From positions 1 through 64,000 of IMG/VR virus record IMGVR_UViG_3300036770_004568: 64,000 nt of DNA, one strand, 5' to 3'. Origin of the DNA: a virus. A model generated the notes under the pieces. That model made no database searches. It was not told the DNA's origin and saw only the letters and a list, made by a program, of their open reading frames with translations. Both the position numbers and the translations under genes were made by a program. Of the stretch, positions 43,778-52,230 are shown piece after piece; the stretch's first letter is position 1, and every line of letters begins with the position of its first letter.

Positions 43778-43849
43778 CCAGATGTAGGTCAGCGGTAGAC
43801 GGCTTGCTTTGGGAGCAAGAGGACGTTGGTTCGATCCCAACCATCTGGA
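43778..43849 (+). tRNA. tRNA-Pro (UGG)
   Basis: Acceptor CCAGATG/CATCTGG, anticodon stem CTTGC/GCAAG around TTTGGGA (anticodon TGG), T-loop TTCGATC. It lies 8 nt after the tRNA-like element. Confidence 0.94.
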
Positions 43850-43868
43850 TTCGATAGACTTTAGGGAT

Positions 43869-43941
43869 GCCGGATTAGCTCAGTGGTAGCAGCGCTACTC
43901 TTGTAAAGTAGATGTCATCGGTTCGAATCCGATATCCGGCT
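43869..43941 (+). tRNA. tRNA-Thr (UGU)
   Basis: Acceptor GCCGGAT/ATCCGGC, anticodon stem CTACT/AGTAG around CTTGTAA (anticodon TGT), T-loop TTCGAAT. Third member of a tRNA cluster. Confidence 0.94.
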
Positions 43942-43963
43942 TGCAGCTCCAATACATGCTTAC

Positions 43964-44488
43964 ATGTCCCTCTACCTAACATCCGATCTGCATTTTGGTC
44001 ACAGCAAGGTCCTGGAGTTCACTGGACCGGATGGTCAGCGCATCCGTCCGTTTGCATCGGTAGAGGAGATGCATGAGGTGATCATCGAGAACTACAACAA
44101 GGTGGTTAAACCCCAAGACACGTGTTACATCTTGGGTGATGTCGCCATTCCCAGATCTGGTCTTCAGCAGCTTGCAAGACTCAATGGTCGCAAGATTCTG
44201 ATCCACGGCAATCACGACACCTACAAGACACAAGATTATCTCAAGTACTTTGATCAGATTCGTGGTGTCGGCTTTAAAGATCGCATTTTCTTCACTCATA
44301 TCCCTGTGCACCCTGACACGTTCAGGGGCGGATCCATTCGTGGCAATGTGCACGGCCACTTGCACATCCATCGGGTAATAGATGGGGATGTCCTCGATCC
44401 ACGCTATTTCAGCGTGTGTCTGGAGGTGAATGACTTTACGCCCGTGTCATGGGATGTGGTCCGCCAGCACTTTGGCTTGGATGAGTAG
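43964..44488 (+). CDS. calcineurin-like metallophosphoesterase
   Basis: Has the metallophosphoesterase motifs in order: D8-x-H10 (SDLHFGH), LGDVA, GNHD and, near the end, HGHLH after FFTHIPVHP. It should bind two metal ions and hydrolyse phosphomono- or diesters; substrate unknown. Length 174 aa is typical of compact phage members. It starts 22 nt after tRNA-Thr. Confidence 0.88.
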   Translation: MSLYLTSDLHFGHSKVLEFTGPDGQRIRPFASVEEMHEVIIENYNKVVKPQDTCYILGDVAIPRSGLQQLARLNGRKILIHGNHDTYKTQDYLKYFDQIRGVGFKDRIFFTHIPVHPDTFRGGSIRGNVHGHLHIHRVIDGDVLDPRYFSVCLEVNDFTPVSWDVVRQHFGLDE

Positions 44489-44512
44489 TCCAAAGCTAAA
44501 ACTAGTATCCAT

Positions 44513-44519
44513 TAGAATG
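44513..44519 (+). promoter_or_regulatory. promoter motif TAGAATG
   Basis: TAGAATGG lies 22 nt upstream of the Dps-like gene, matching the usual spacing of the motif. Confidence 0.4.
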
Positions 44520-44541
44520 GTTGCAAGGTAATTGAAGCGCG

Positions 44542-45159
44542 ATGTATTCACCAGCTCCTGGCGTGGCGGCCTATCCCGTTCCTGTGATGGAACCCCAGTC
44601 CCAGCACTTTGCTGCTCCCATTGTCGATCCCAGTGGTCAACCCATCGGTCAGATCGAAGTGCATAAGGAGACTGTGCCTGTCATTGGCATTGAGGACCCA
44701 GAGGAGGATCTCAAGGAAGCCAAGGATGAACTAGCCCGCTACTTACTTTGCGTGACGGCGTTCATCAAGGAACTTGAGACCCAATCCCACCTGGTCCATC
44801 TCAACTTCCAGGGACCGAACTTCCTGAGTGTGCACGGCTATCTCAAGGGGCAGTACGACAAGCACCTGGAGCAGTTCGACCGGGTGGCTGAAGCCCTACG
44901 CACCTTGGACTACTACCTGCCAATGTGTAGCAACGGCCTCAAGGATTGCTGCCGGGACTTCAAGCATTGCACCTCGTATCAAAGCAGTGAGATGCTGGCG
45001 ACCTACCTCTACAACATCGAATCCTGCGGCATGAAGGCCAAGTGCCTAGGCAAGTGTGCTGCTAAGGCATGTGCTCCTGATATTGAGAACCTGGCGGCTG
45101 ATCTGGTGGAAGCCATGTTCCACGACGCCTATCTCATCAAGAGCACACTGCGCAGTTGA
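44542..45159 (+). CDS. Dps/ferritin-like protein with Cys-rich insert (205 aa)
   Basis: The ferroxidase ligands of Dps are present with exact spacing: H86, H98 (12 apart), D113 (15), E117 (4), in VHLNFQGPNFLSVHGY and QFDRVAEAL. Dps proteins form 12-mers that oxidise and store iron and protect DNA from peroxide. Unusual are a ~50-residue Pro-rich N-terminus and nine Cys, eight of them between residues 129 and 177 (C, CC, C, C, C, C, C), a region where Dps has few. A promoter motif lies upstream. Confidence 0.72.
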   Translation: MYSPAPGVAAYPVPVMEPQSQHFAAPIVDPSGQPIGQIEVHKETVPVIGIEDPEEDLKEAKDELARYLLCVTAFIKELETQSHLVHLNFQGPNFLSVHGYLKGQYDKHLEQFDRVAEALRTLDYYLPMCSNGLKDCCRDFKHCTSYQSSEMLATYLYNIESCGMKAKCLGKCAAKACAPDIENLAADLVEAMFHDAYLIKSTLRS

Positions 45160-45165
45160 CAATCT

Positions 45166-45690
45166 TTATTGAATGGTTGCAGGGGCTTCGGGTAGCAGCA
45201 TCCAGTGAGTTGGTGGATGCTCACGGTCATCAAATTCGTTTTCTTCGTTGACTGAAGCCCAGAACGGATAGGAGAATGTGCAATGCGACTGGTCTTCGTA
45301 CCGACCAGGGGCAATCGACAACCAATCTTGTTTTTGCGTTGGGCGATAGAGCAAGATAATGCGATCCCTTGGTGCGGTTTCTATAGGGTGCCAGTCTGAG
45401 GCACTCGATATTCCAGATTTAAGTCCTGCTGCATACTCTTTCTTGAATGCACGCAGATTCTCGTCAGTTTTCTCCATCGCTTTGCTGACGGCACGCAAGC
45501 ACTGAGGACAGGGTTCTTGAAGCATTCCCTGCTCAATGGCATAGAGCGCGTGATCAACGTTCTGGAACGTCCACTCGTTGCGGTTTAGCATCTTGCCACA
45601 CCATGACTGACTTTCCAGGTCGGCATGTGTGTGGCGGATATGAGGCTGGTAGTCTTGGTCCATCAGTCCGTCCTCCAACGGATTGGTCAT
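45166..45690 (-). CDS. DUF551-containing protein with zinc-finger-like N-terminus (174 aa)
   Basis: The C-terminal 80 residues match the DUF551 pattern: WHPIETAPRDRIILLYRP, ending PPTHWMLLPEAP. The N-terminal part has SQSWCG and EPCPQCLRAV, a Cys pair that may bind zinc. DUF551 proteins are common in phages and of unknown function. Upstream on the minus strand is CTATAAATAG, a perfect T4-like late promoter. Confidence 0.72.
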   Translation of the reverse strand: MTNPLEDGLMDQDYQPHIRHTHADLESQSWCGKMLNRNEWTFQNVDHALYAIEQGMLQEPCPQCLRAVSKAMEKTDENLRAFKKEYAAGLKSGISSASDWHPIETAPRDRIILLYRPTQKQDWLSIAPGRYEDQSHCTFSYPFWASVNEENEFDDREHPPTHWMLLPEAPATIQ

Positions 45691-45720
45691 GGCCTCGGTG
45701 TTGACGCACGCGGGGCCACC

Positions 45721-45730
45721 CTATTTATAG
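45721..45730 (-). promoter_or_regulatory. T4-like late promoter CTATAAATAG (minus)
   Basis: Minus-strand TATAAATA, identical to the T4 late consensus, 30 nt upstream of the DUF551 gene. Confidence 0.55.
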
Positions 45731-45746
45731 CACACTGCGCAGCTGA

Positions 45747-46010
45747 TTAGAACTCTTCATTGAGTTCTTTCTGAAGACGCTCACCAAACTCCTCAACCTT
45801 CTCCAGCATGTGGTTGTAGCTAAGGATTCCATCCACACGCCGCAGCACATCAGCAATCTGATAGGTGATGTCAGGAGAGTCTGAGCGCGCCGAGACACTC
45901 ACGGCATTCTTGAGCGAACTCAGGCACTCCTCCAGGGATTCCTTGGTGCGCGGCGAAATGGTGATCTCACCACGGGACGGCGGGTTCATGAACATCAGTT
46001 TGCCCTTCAT
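45747..46010 (-). CDS. hypothetical protein (87 aa)
   Basis: A small protein with a Pro/Arg start and a helical, acidic C-terminus (LEKVEEFGERLQKELNEEF) that may form a coiled coil. Transcribed with, or upstream of, the DUF551 gene. Function unknown. Confidence 0.6.
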   Translation of the reverse strand: MKGKLMFMNPPSRGEITISPRTKESLEECLSSLKNAVSVSARSDSPDITYQIADVLRRVDGILSYNHMLEKVEEFGERLQKELNEEF

Positions 46011-46082
46011 TGGAATTGCTATCTAGACATATGAGATAGTCTAGATGATGTTCATAGTCTACAAAGATTCGGCCCACCGAAC

Positions 46083-46784
46083 CTAGCGATTCGAGATATC
46101 CAGATACCACCCGCCCGTGCCTTTAACCATCCATCTTGGGTTCCAGTTGGCTTTGGTGTACTCCACACCTTTGCCTTTGGTTTTGCTGATGAGATAGCCG
46201 CCTGTGGTCATGTTGGCTTCCCCATAGGGGTCATGGTGAATCCAGGTCTTGTCCGTGGATCCAATCACCACGGTCCAGTGGCCGCCGCCCGTGGGATTGG
46301 CAGGAGTGCCGTGATGCAACCAACCCACAGGAATAGGACGTCCTTCTTTGAGCAGTCGTTCTAGATCCGCTGCTGTGCCATTGGTACGGAACAGTGCATT
46401 GAGACCGAGGGACTGCAGAGCTTTGACTTGGGCCGTACTGCTGGTGGTGTCGCCGTACTTGGCGCGGACCTGGTTGTATTCATTATCACTTTTGACCTTG
46501 CCGTAGTACATCGCCACCATGGCACAACTGCTGCTGAAACATTCGCGCATCCCCTGGCCTGAGGCATTATCCAGTTGGGTTTGATAGGGAACAATGAGTG
46601 GATTGAGGACAGTCGGCTTGGGTGCTGTAGAGAATTGCTGACGCCATTGAGCTTCTTCTGTTAAAATTGATGGGTCAGCCTTGAGGATTTGGTCGTAGAG
46701 CGACCGCAGGGCAGAGTTTTGGTGTGGCTGGCCCTTGTAGTTTGTCCAGAACTGAAGCCACCGTTCATAGCTCAGTGTTGTCAT
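46083..46784 (-). CDS. C39-like cysteine peptidase (papain-like fold)
   Basis: Reads as a Peptidase_C39_2 domain: Q70 region (YQTQLDN), catalytic C87 in SSSCAMVAMYYG, catalytic H169 in GGGHWTVVIG and D185 in HHDPYG. Such phage enzymes can cleave peptidoglycan cross-bridges or proteins. It faces the lysozyme gene cluster and is preceded by a late-type promoter motif. No signal peptide is visible, so release would need a holin or delivery in the virion. Confidence 0.75.
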   Translation of the reverse strand: MTTLSYERWLQFWTNYKGQPHQNSALRSLYDQILKADPSILTEEAQWRQQFSTAPKPTVLNPLIVPYQTQLDNASGQGMRECFSSSCAMVAMYYGKVKSDNEYNQVRAKYGDTTSSTAQVKALQSLGLNALFRTNGTAADLERLLKEGRPIPVGWLHHGTPANPTGGGHWTVVIGSTDKTWIHHDPYGEANMTTGGYLISKTKGKGVEYTKANWNPRWMVKGTGGWYLDISNR

Positions 46785-46813
46785 AACTCAATTCCATCGA
46801 TATTCCTGTTTCT

Positions 46814-46821
46814 CTATTCTA
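46814..46821 (-). promoter_or_regulatory. late-type promoter motif TAGAATAG (minus)
   Basis: Minus-strand TTAGAATAG 29 nt upstream of the C39-like gene. Confidence 0.45.
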
Positions 46822-46842
46822 ATCTTCACCACTTACCGACCC

Positions 46843-47127
46843 ATGTCTGTTATCTATGACGAAATCTTCTTAACAGAAGACGAATTTACTGAACAATTTG
46901 ACGAGATCATTGAATCCATTAACGAGTCCACAAAGACAGTGTGGATCATTGATCACAAGGTTGCACTGATCCCTTGTCACCTCTACGAGGAATTAACCTC
47001 GATTACTCTAGAGTTAAACCTAGGGGATGACAATGGAACTGAAGGAGCACAAGCATCAGTACATCAACATGATCATTCGGAGCATTCTTGCTCTGTATGC
47101 AATCTGGACAGCAACGCTGATTGCTGA
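46843..47127 (+). CDS. hypothetical acidic protein (94 aa)
   Basis: Begins MSVIYDEIFLTEDEFTEQ and is strongly acidic to residue ~65. The last ~33 residues overlap the next gene in another frame and are His/Ser/Cys-rich (HQHDHSEHSCSVC). Function unknown; the overlap makes the real stop the least certain part. Confidence 0.55.
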   Translation: MSVIYDEIFLTEDEFTEQFDEIIESINESTKTVWIIDHKVALIPCHLYEELTSITLELNLGDDNGTEGAQASVHQHDHSEHSCSVCNLDSNADC

Positions 47128-47257
47128 ACTCGGTTACTGCACCTACAAGACACCAACGCAGTGCGAGACCCAACGCGCTGAGCTTGGTCGTGCTGTGACG
47201 ATTATCCCTACCACGCTGTTGGCCTGGCTAGCGGATTCTCCTGTGCAGATGAAATAA
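47027..47257 (+). CDS. small membrane protein (76 aa)
   Basis: ATG 47027 (or the second Met two codons on) directly after a GGGG stretch. Residues about 15-35 (IIRSILALYAIWTATLIAEL) form one membrane segment and a second weaker one lies near residues 58-70 (TIIPTTLLAWLA). It overlaps the previous gene by 101 nt. Placed before a lysis-type cassette, it could be holin-like, but this is only position. Confidence 0.5.
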   Translation: MTMELKEHKHQYINMIIRSILALYAIWTATLIAELGYCTYKTPTQCETQRAELGRAVTIIPTTLLAWLADSPVQMK

Positions 47258-47262
47258 CGATT

Positions 47263-47270
47263 TAGAATAG
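47263..47270 (+). promoter_or_regulatory. late-type promoter motif TAGAATAG
   Basis: TTTAGAATAG lies 19 nt upstream of the next ATG (47290), in front of the lysozyme operon. Confidence 0.45.
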
Positions 47271-47289
47271 ATCGTATGTAGGTGAAGTT

Positions 47290-47607
47290 ATGCACTGGAT
47301 CTTTGATATCTCCCTGGCTTTTCTGGTGATTGGTTTGACCGAAGCCATTGTCAAACCGATTGCCAAGGGATTGGTTGAACGTCAACTGCGCAAGATATTG
47401 CCTGTTGCTATGGAGTATTTGGATCTCAGCATGCCTGAGATGATTTTTCAGTACACAGGTGAGCAGATGAATACCGCACTGAAGATGAAACTGGAAGATG
47501 TGCTGGGCCGCTCCATCTCCCAAGATGAACTGGATTTTGTCTTCAAAACGTATGATCCTCGGATTTCATCTGATTATCACCATGAAATTGGGAGCCAGAG
47601 CCAGTGA
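47290..47607 (+). CDS. small N-terminally anchored membrane protein (105 aa)
   Basis: Residues 4-22 (IFDISLAFLVIGLTEAIV) form a hydrophobic segment; the rest is soluble and helical. The start has AGGTGAAG upstream. Its stop overlaps the GTG start of the lysozyme gene (GTGA), so both are translated together. A holin- or spanin-like helper is possible but not shown by sequence. Confidence 0.6.
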   Translation: MHWIFDISLAFLVIGLTEAIVKPIAKGLVERQLRKILPVAMEYLDLSMPEMIFQYTGEQMNTALKMKLEDVLGRSISQDELDFVFKTYDPRISSDYHHEIGSQSQ

Positions 47608-48260
47608 CCCTCTCTACCTTCACGCTCAAGAATGCTGCAATGTGGTCCAAGGGACTGCCGCACCAGGACGATGCCTGGGATTGGTTGCAAAACAAGATCC
47701 CAACACCTGTGCTCAAGGAGTTCATGTTGCGTTACCGCAACGAGCACAAGATCACCAGCCTGGAGCCCCAGTATGCCCTGCCCACGCAGGCTCTTGCGTT
47801 GATCAAGGAGCTGGAGAACTTCCGCTCGATGCCGTACTTGGATTCCGAGAAGATCCCCACCATTGGCTATGGCACAACTCGGTATCCCGATGGGAAAGCA
47901 GTAACACTTAGCGATAAGCGCATCACCATCGAGCAGGCCGAGGCCTATCTCCTCCATCACATTAAGACCAGGATCCTCCCTGTTCTGCACAACTCGATTC
48001 CCTACTGGGGAGCTATGAACGACAACCAACGTTCGGCGCTCATCAGCTTTGCTTACAACACAGGCGAGAACTTCATGACCTTGAAGTCAGGGTACAACAC
48101 GATTCAGTCCCATCTCAACACCCGCTCCTGGCAGTTGATTCCCCAAGCCCTAAGTCTCTACATCAACCCTGGTTCAGAGAGCGAAGAAGGACTGCGGAAA
48201 CGCCGCAAGATGGAAGCTGAGCTATGGAACGGACAGGGAAAGCACGCTAAATCGCGTTAG
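47604..48260 (+). CDS. lysozyme/endolysin (GH24, T4-lysozyme type)
   Basis: Degrades peptidoglycan by cleaving MurNAc-GlcNAc bonds at the end of infection. The catalytic triad has exact T4 lysozyme spacing: E71, D80 and T86 in ELENFRSMPYLDSEKIPTIGYGTT. A further conserved stretch, NDNQRSALISFAYNTG, is present. The N-terminal ~60 residues are extra, possibly a wall-binding or adaptor segment. GTG start overlaps the preceding membrane-protein gene. Confidence 0.93.
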   Translation: MTLSTFTLKNAAMWSKGLPHQDDAWDWLQNKIPTPVLKEFMLRYRNEHKITSLEPQYALPTQALALIKELENFRSMPYLDSEKIPTIGYGTTRYPDGKAVTLSDKRITIEQAEAYLLHHIKTRILPVLHNSIPYWGAMNDNQRSALISFAYNTGENFMTLKSGYNTIQSHLNTRSWQLIPQALSLYINPGSESEEGLRKRRKMEAELWNGQGKHAKSR

Positions 48261-48429
48261 CTCTTGCCCTGTCCTCTCAGTTTTTTCCGTCCTGAGCGAT
48301 GCGGCCTGGAGTGTTGGCCCTGACCCTGGCACGTGGTTTTAGGTCGTCCTGGGATGTGCTCAACGCGCATGGACGATTTACCTTTACTCCCCATCTGGAA
48401 TTCCGCAGATAGAGATAGTCTATTGCGAC

Positions 48430-49002
48430 CTAACGGATCACCTCAACCCGTAGTCGATCCGGTGGTACACCATCAATCACACCATTGCGGATGCTGCCAT
48501 AACGATAGATCTTCCCCTGTAGATTAATCGTATCTTGAGGCCCAAAGTTCTTGATTAGTACCCGCTGCAAGTGATTAAGAGGATGGCAAGGAAAGCCGTG
48601 CTTCTCACTGCATTTAGCCACATCAATGCGATTGGTAAACGTAAATCGATCTGGTGCCTGATCATTTCCAAAATCGACAACACCTCCACTCTGCTTGGAA
48701 ATAATGTGCCCTTGTGGTCCAAACTCAAGGGTATCAGCCGCATTGCTACCAACAAACCGCCAACGTGTAAAGATGCCTCGATCCAGGTAGTAGCCAGTCA
48801 CAGAGCCACGTGGGTCGTTCTGGCGTTTATTGGTACCTGCTGTTTTCATCACCAAACCTGTTAGGTGATCAGCAGGCGCAGCTGTGCGAATCGCTAGGAC
48901 GCGGGCACCATCTGTGCGTTGCAGTTGGACAGTCAGACCGGCTGTCGGCAGTGCATTCCAGTTGGTCCAAGCAGCCAGCAAAGTAACAAGAATAGGATTC
49001 AT
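48430..49002 (-). CDS. hypothetical protein (190 aa)
   Basis: Starts MNPILVTLLAAWTNWNALP, a short hydrophobic stretch that could be a weak signal or anchor. The rest is beta-rich with one Cys pair (VAKCSEKHGFPCHP) and ends in basic residues. It precedes, in the minus direction, no nearby gene. A TCGAATAG variant of the promoter motif lies 28 nt upstream. No family recognised. Confidence 0.6.
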   Translation of the reverse strand: MNPILVTLLAAWTNWNALPTAGLTVQLQRTDGARVLAIRTAAPADHLTGLVMKTAGTNKRQNDPRGSVTGYYLDRGIFTRWRFVGSNAADTLEFGPQGHIISKQSGGVVDFGNDQAPDRFTFTNRIDVAKCSEKHGFPCHPLNHLQRVLIKNFGPQDTINLQGKIYRYGSIRNGVIDGVPPDRLRVEVIR

Positions 49003-49196
49003 GACTTATACACTGATCTATATAACAACTCTATTCGATAATACCGTGGGTTACAACTATAAGTTAATCTATTAACAGTATAATGCTTGTCTTCAGTGCA
49101 GATGTCACTGGTCATATTACACACAGTACGCGGCTCAGTATTGTGTATTGAGGCTGCAAAACTGTTGGCGGGAGTCGAAGCGAAAACAGTACATGG

Positions 49197-50471
49197 CTAG
49201 AGGGTTATGGATTGCAAGATGTTGTTCTGCAGCCGTTGGCCCCAATACGTGAGGCGGCGGATCGTGCCGTTTAGGTTAAAGCTAGAGCTACCGTACTGTC
49301 CTCCTAGTGCTGCCTGGTTAATAACACTTGAGGGGGTTCCACTGTTGTCTGTCACCACAGAACCACCATTTACAACTGCAGCAAAATCGTCCGTTTTGTA
49401 TGCAAATGTGGCACGCCGCCTGCGTACACCAGTAAGCCCTAAGGGAAAGAGAACGGCTTGATCTACCCCGGATGTCCGAGAATGCCCCGTGCCAAGACTT
49501 TCCGTGTTATACGCAATTTGAATTATATCGTTACCTGTGTTGCGAGCATCAAATACATGTGGAAAAAAGTTAGAAGGTACCGCAAACTCTCGGTAGGCAT
49601 CAGCAAACACCGTCCCCTCATCTTGCCGATACCACGAACTGAAATTAGTCCCGGAAATCGACGCCACATCAGCCGTGCGCGTGGCGGCGGTGCCGGTGGT
49701 GGGGATGACTGAGGACACAAACGCCCCCTGCTCAAGCTGGGGTAGGCCGATGCGGAGGGTGATGTCGATGGCCTGGCCAATGATCGAGGTGAAATACACA
49801 CCGGACTGAACAAAACTGGTTGTTCCACCCATTGACGGGCGTGCAATTGATAAGCGAGATGCGGCACTGAAACTAGATCCGGCTGAACTCCAAAGCGCAT
49901 TGGATTCCGTGACGTACCCACCAGCCCCGTTTCGCTCAATTACTCGAATGAACTGGTTTGCAGTTCCATTCAATGTTCCACCGATGATGGCAATGTAAGC
50001 AGATCCAGTCCATGCCTGCCCACTGCTTGCAGCAATAGCCGTGTTTGCATCAAAGTTTACTGACCACCCGCTGGTATCCCCAGCCGTGCCGCTTACTCGA
50101 ATGTCGATATACGCGATGCCGCTTTGCGTGCCGGTTGCTACGACTTGACTGGTGAGCCCAGTACCCAATGAACTCTGCACCCAATTCGTCGGCAACGTCC
50201 CCGGCGTACCAGCAACAGCACCCACCATCGTGTTGTTGCGAATGCTGTTGGTTCTGCTCTCCTCAACTAACAGCCCTAGACTCTCGCCCGTTGTTGGATT
50301 GTGATCAAACCGAGGTTCATTCACACCAGCCGCTCGCAGGATACCCTGTGCATCTGTATAGGTTCCTGTGCTATTACGCGTGAAGGTAATCCGTGGATCG
50401 AGACGCTTGGTCTTGGCAAAGTTTAAATTCAGACTTGGACGTATTGTGGGATAGAGACTTGAAATAGCCAT
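49197..50471 (-). CDS. tail-fibre/spike-like protein (424 aa)
   Basis: Member of the same fibre family: RPSLNLNFAKTKRLDPRITFTRNSTGTYTDAQGILR, EPRFDHNPTTGESLGLLVEE, then SRTNSIRNNTMVGAVAGTPG shared with the 31104 gene, and C-terminal SSWYRQDEGTVFADAY and RRLTYWGQRLQNNILQ. Its 3' half shares IPTTGTAATRTADVASISGT with the end of the 1717-aa gene. It starts 5 nt after the next fibre gene upstream. Confidence 0.75.
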   Translation of the reverse strand: MAISSLYPTIRPSLNLNFAKTKRLDPRITFTRNSTGTYTDAQGILRAAGVNEPRFDHNPTTGESLGLLVEESRTNSIRNNTMVGAVAGTPGTLPTNWVQSSLGTGLTSQVVATGTQSGIAYIDIRVSGTAGDTSGWSVNFDANTAIAASSGQAWTGSAYIAIIGGTLNGTANQFIRVIERNGAGGYVTESNALWSSAGSSFSAASRLSIARPSMGGTTSFVQSGVYFTSIIGQAIDITLRIGLPQLEQGAFVSSVIPTTGTAATRTADVASISGTNFSSWYRQDEGTVFADAYREFAVPSNFFPHVFDARNTGNDIIQIAYNTESLGTGHSRTSGVDQAVLFPLGLTGVRRRRATFAYKTDDFAAVVNGGSVVTDNSGTPSSVINQAALGGQYGSSSFNLNGTIRRLTYWGQRLQNNILQSITL

Positions 50472-50476
50472 GGTGT

Positions 50477-51688
50477 TTACCTCGTCAGAGCTTGAAGTGT
50501 TGTATTGCTTAATCGCGCTGGCCAGTAGGTTAGACGTTTTATATGTCCATTAAGCGTAAGCAGTCCTGACAGTGATTGACCAATTGACATTTCATTTAAT
50601 TCAACCGGCAAAGTTCCACTTGCATCTATAGATACTGATCCACCGCTTACGGATCTTGCATAGTCGTCTCTTTTTATACCAACAGCGCTTTTCTTGGGTC
50701 CTGCTAGTAGTCCTGTGGAAAAATCTGCTGATACCGGCCCAGAGTCAGAACTATAAACACTATTTGAAAGCACGGTTGGACCACCACTCCAAATCCATTG
50801 TCGAATAAAGTTTGTGTTCGGTAAGCTAGTGTTGAATATTTGGTAATAGGCTCGACTGGTGGAACTAGCATATGGATAATCTGTAGCCTCACAATAAACC
50901 GTCCCTTGATTCTGTGAATACCAACTAGAAAATCTTGACCCCGTCATTGACACGACATCAGCACCTCTCGTGACAGCCGCAGCACCGGTCGGGATGTAGC
51001 TGGTAGGGAAGGCACCGACTTCCAGTTGCGCACCCCAAACTAGGATGTCAATAGAGTTAGTTGTGTTTATAGTACCTCTTGTTCCTATTTGGATACGATC
51101 TGCTGTTAAGGCAATATTAGTGCTTGTTATTGTGTATCTCTGCCACTCCGTAGTGACAATCGCTAGGCTGCCTCCGCTACCTGTCTCATTTCGGAAATAA
51201 ACCTCTTGGGTTGCACCTGTGTTCGACTTCATCCACACGCTGATGCTTATGGTGTGGGGGTTGGAAAGTCCCGATACTGGCTGAATGAGCGTCGATTGAT
51301 CTCCAGACGTGTTGCCCGCTCCCCTGTCTGCTTGAAGGCGATCTGCAACCATCAAGCCGTTTGGGGCCAGGGCATAATTAGGGGTCACAAACGGAGCGGA
51401 TCCTGTTCCAGTGACAGTTGAAGTCCACGGGTTCTGATCAAACTCCTCACTCCTGAGCAGCAAGTTCTGCCGCTGCTCCTCCACCAATAGCCCCAGGCAC
51501 TCGCCAGTCACGGGGTCATGGTCAAACCGTGGTTCATTCACCGCAGCCGTGCGGATGATTCCTTGTGCATCCGTGTAGGTCCCAATGCTGTTGCGGCTGA
51601 AGGTGATCCGAGGATCCAGCCGTCCTGCATTGCTGAAATCCAGATTCAGCTCTGGTTCAATCGTGGGATACAGCGATGCAATGCTCAT
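50477..51688 (-). CDS. tail-fibre/spike-like protein (403 aa)
   Basis: Same module order as its neighbour: EPELNLDFSNAGRLDPRITFSRN, EPRFDHDPVTGECLGLLVEE, QRQNLLLRSEEFDQNPW, TSYIPTGAAAVTRGADVVSM, SSWYSQNQGTVYCEA and KRLTYWPARLSNTTLQALTR. The middle differs from other copies, as expected for receptor-binding diversity. Cotranscribed with flanking genes. Confidence 0.75.
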   Translation of the reverse strand: MSIASLYPTIEPELNLDFSNAGRLDPRITFSRNSIGTYTDAQGIIRTAAVNEPRFDHDPVTGECLGLLVEEQRQNLLLRSEEFDQNPWTSTVTGTGSAPFVTPNYALAPNGLMVADRLQADRGAGNTSGDQSTLIQPVSGLSNPHTISISVWMKSNTGATQEVYFRNETGSGGSLAIVTTEWQRYTITSTNIALTADRIQIGTRGTINTTNSIDILVWGAQLEVGAFPTSYIPTGAAAVTRGADVVSMTGSRFSSWYSQNQGTVYCEATDYPYASSTSRAYYQIFNTSLPNTNFIRQWIWSGGPTVLSNSVYSSDSGPVSADFSTGLLAGPKKSAVGIKRDDYARSVSGGSVSIDASGTLPVELNEMSIGQSLSGLLTLNGHIKRLTYWPARLSNTTLQALTR

Positions 51689-51690
51689 GC

Positions 51691-52191
51691 CTACTCCTCA
51701 ATCACAGGCTCTTCTGCAGGAGGCTCAAGCTCTTGCACAGGTGCTTCCGGTTCCACTGCGACTTCAGGCTCCGGTTCCACCACCACAGACGCTTGGACCT
51801 GGACCTCTGGCCTGCTGTAGGTCAGCAGCTCTTCAATCCGCTCGACCTCAATCAGCCCCGCTCCAGCCAGTAGCTCCAGTCCTGGTGCCAGGCGTGGATC
51901 GTCCATGGCGATCTTCGGAGACTCGGTCAACTGATCAATCAGGGCAGCCACCTCAGGTGATTGCTCAGCAGCAGCCAGGATCGTGCCATATTCCGTCGCG
52001 GTGAACCGTCGAATAAACGCACTGGAGGTAATCACACCAACGCCAAAGAGTTCGGCATAGCTGCGTCCTTGGTTCTCAATGAATTCAGTGGCAAGGGCCT
52101 CAGGTGTGACGCCATTGCGGTTGGCAGCTTCCACCCATCCATCAATCAATCGAGGATCCGTAATCGTAATTGTCAGAGTCTCTAGAGCCAT
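51691..52191 (-). CDS. hypothetical protein with acidic Pro-rich tail (166 aa)
   Basis: Residues 1-120 are soluble and helix-rich; the tail from about 130 is Val/Pro/Glu repeats (VVVEPEPEVAVEPEAPVQ), probably disordered. It lies 2 nt before the 403-aa fibre gene and is preceded by a late-type promoter motif, so it probably belongs to the fibre operon, perhaps as a chaperone or adaptor. Confidence 0.65.
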   Translation of the reverse strand: MALETLTITITDPRLIDGWVEAANRNGVTPEALATEFIENQGRSYAELFGVGVITSSAFIRRFTATEYGTILAAAEQSPEVAALIDQLTESPKIAMDDPRLAPGLELLAGAGLIEVERIEELLTYSRPEVQVQASVVVEPEPEVAVEPEAPVQELEPPAEEPVIEE

Positions 52192-52212
52192 ACCATGTCT
52201 TGATCTATTGTT

Positions 52213-52220
52213 CTATTCTA
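52213..52220 (-). promoter_or_regulatory. late-type promoter motif TAGAATAG (minus)
   Basis: Minus-strand TAGAATAG 21 nt upstream of the 166-aa gene, the first of three minus-strand genes. Confidence 0.45.
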
Positions 52221-52230
52221 TCGCGACCTA

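Noticed and set aside
43669-43857. 62-codon frame across the tRNA cluster
   Set aside because: It lies over the tRNA-like element and tRNA-Pro, which explain the sequence.
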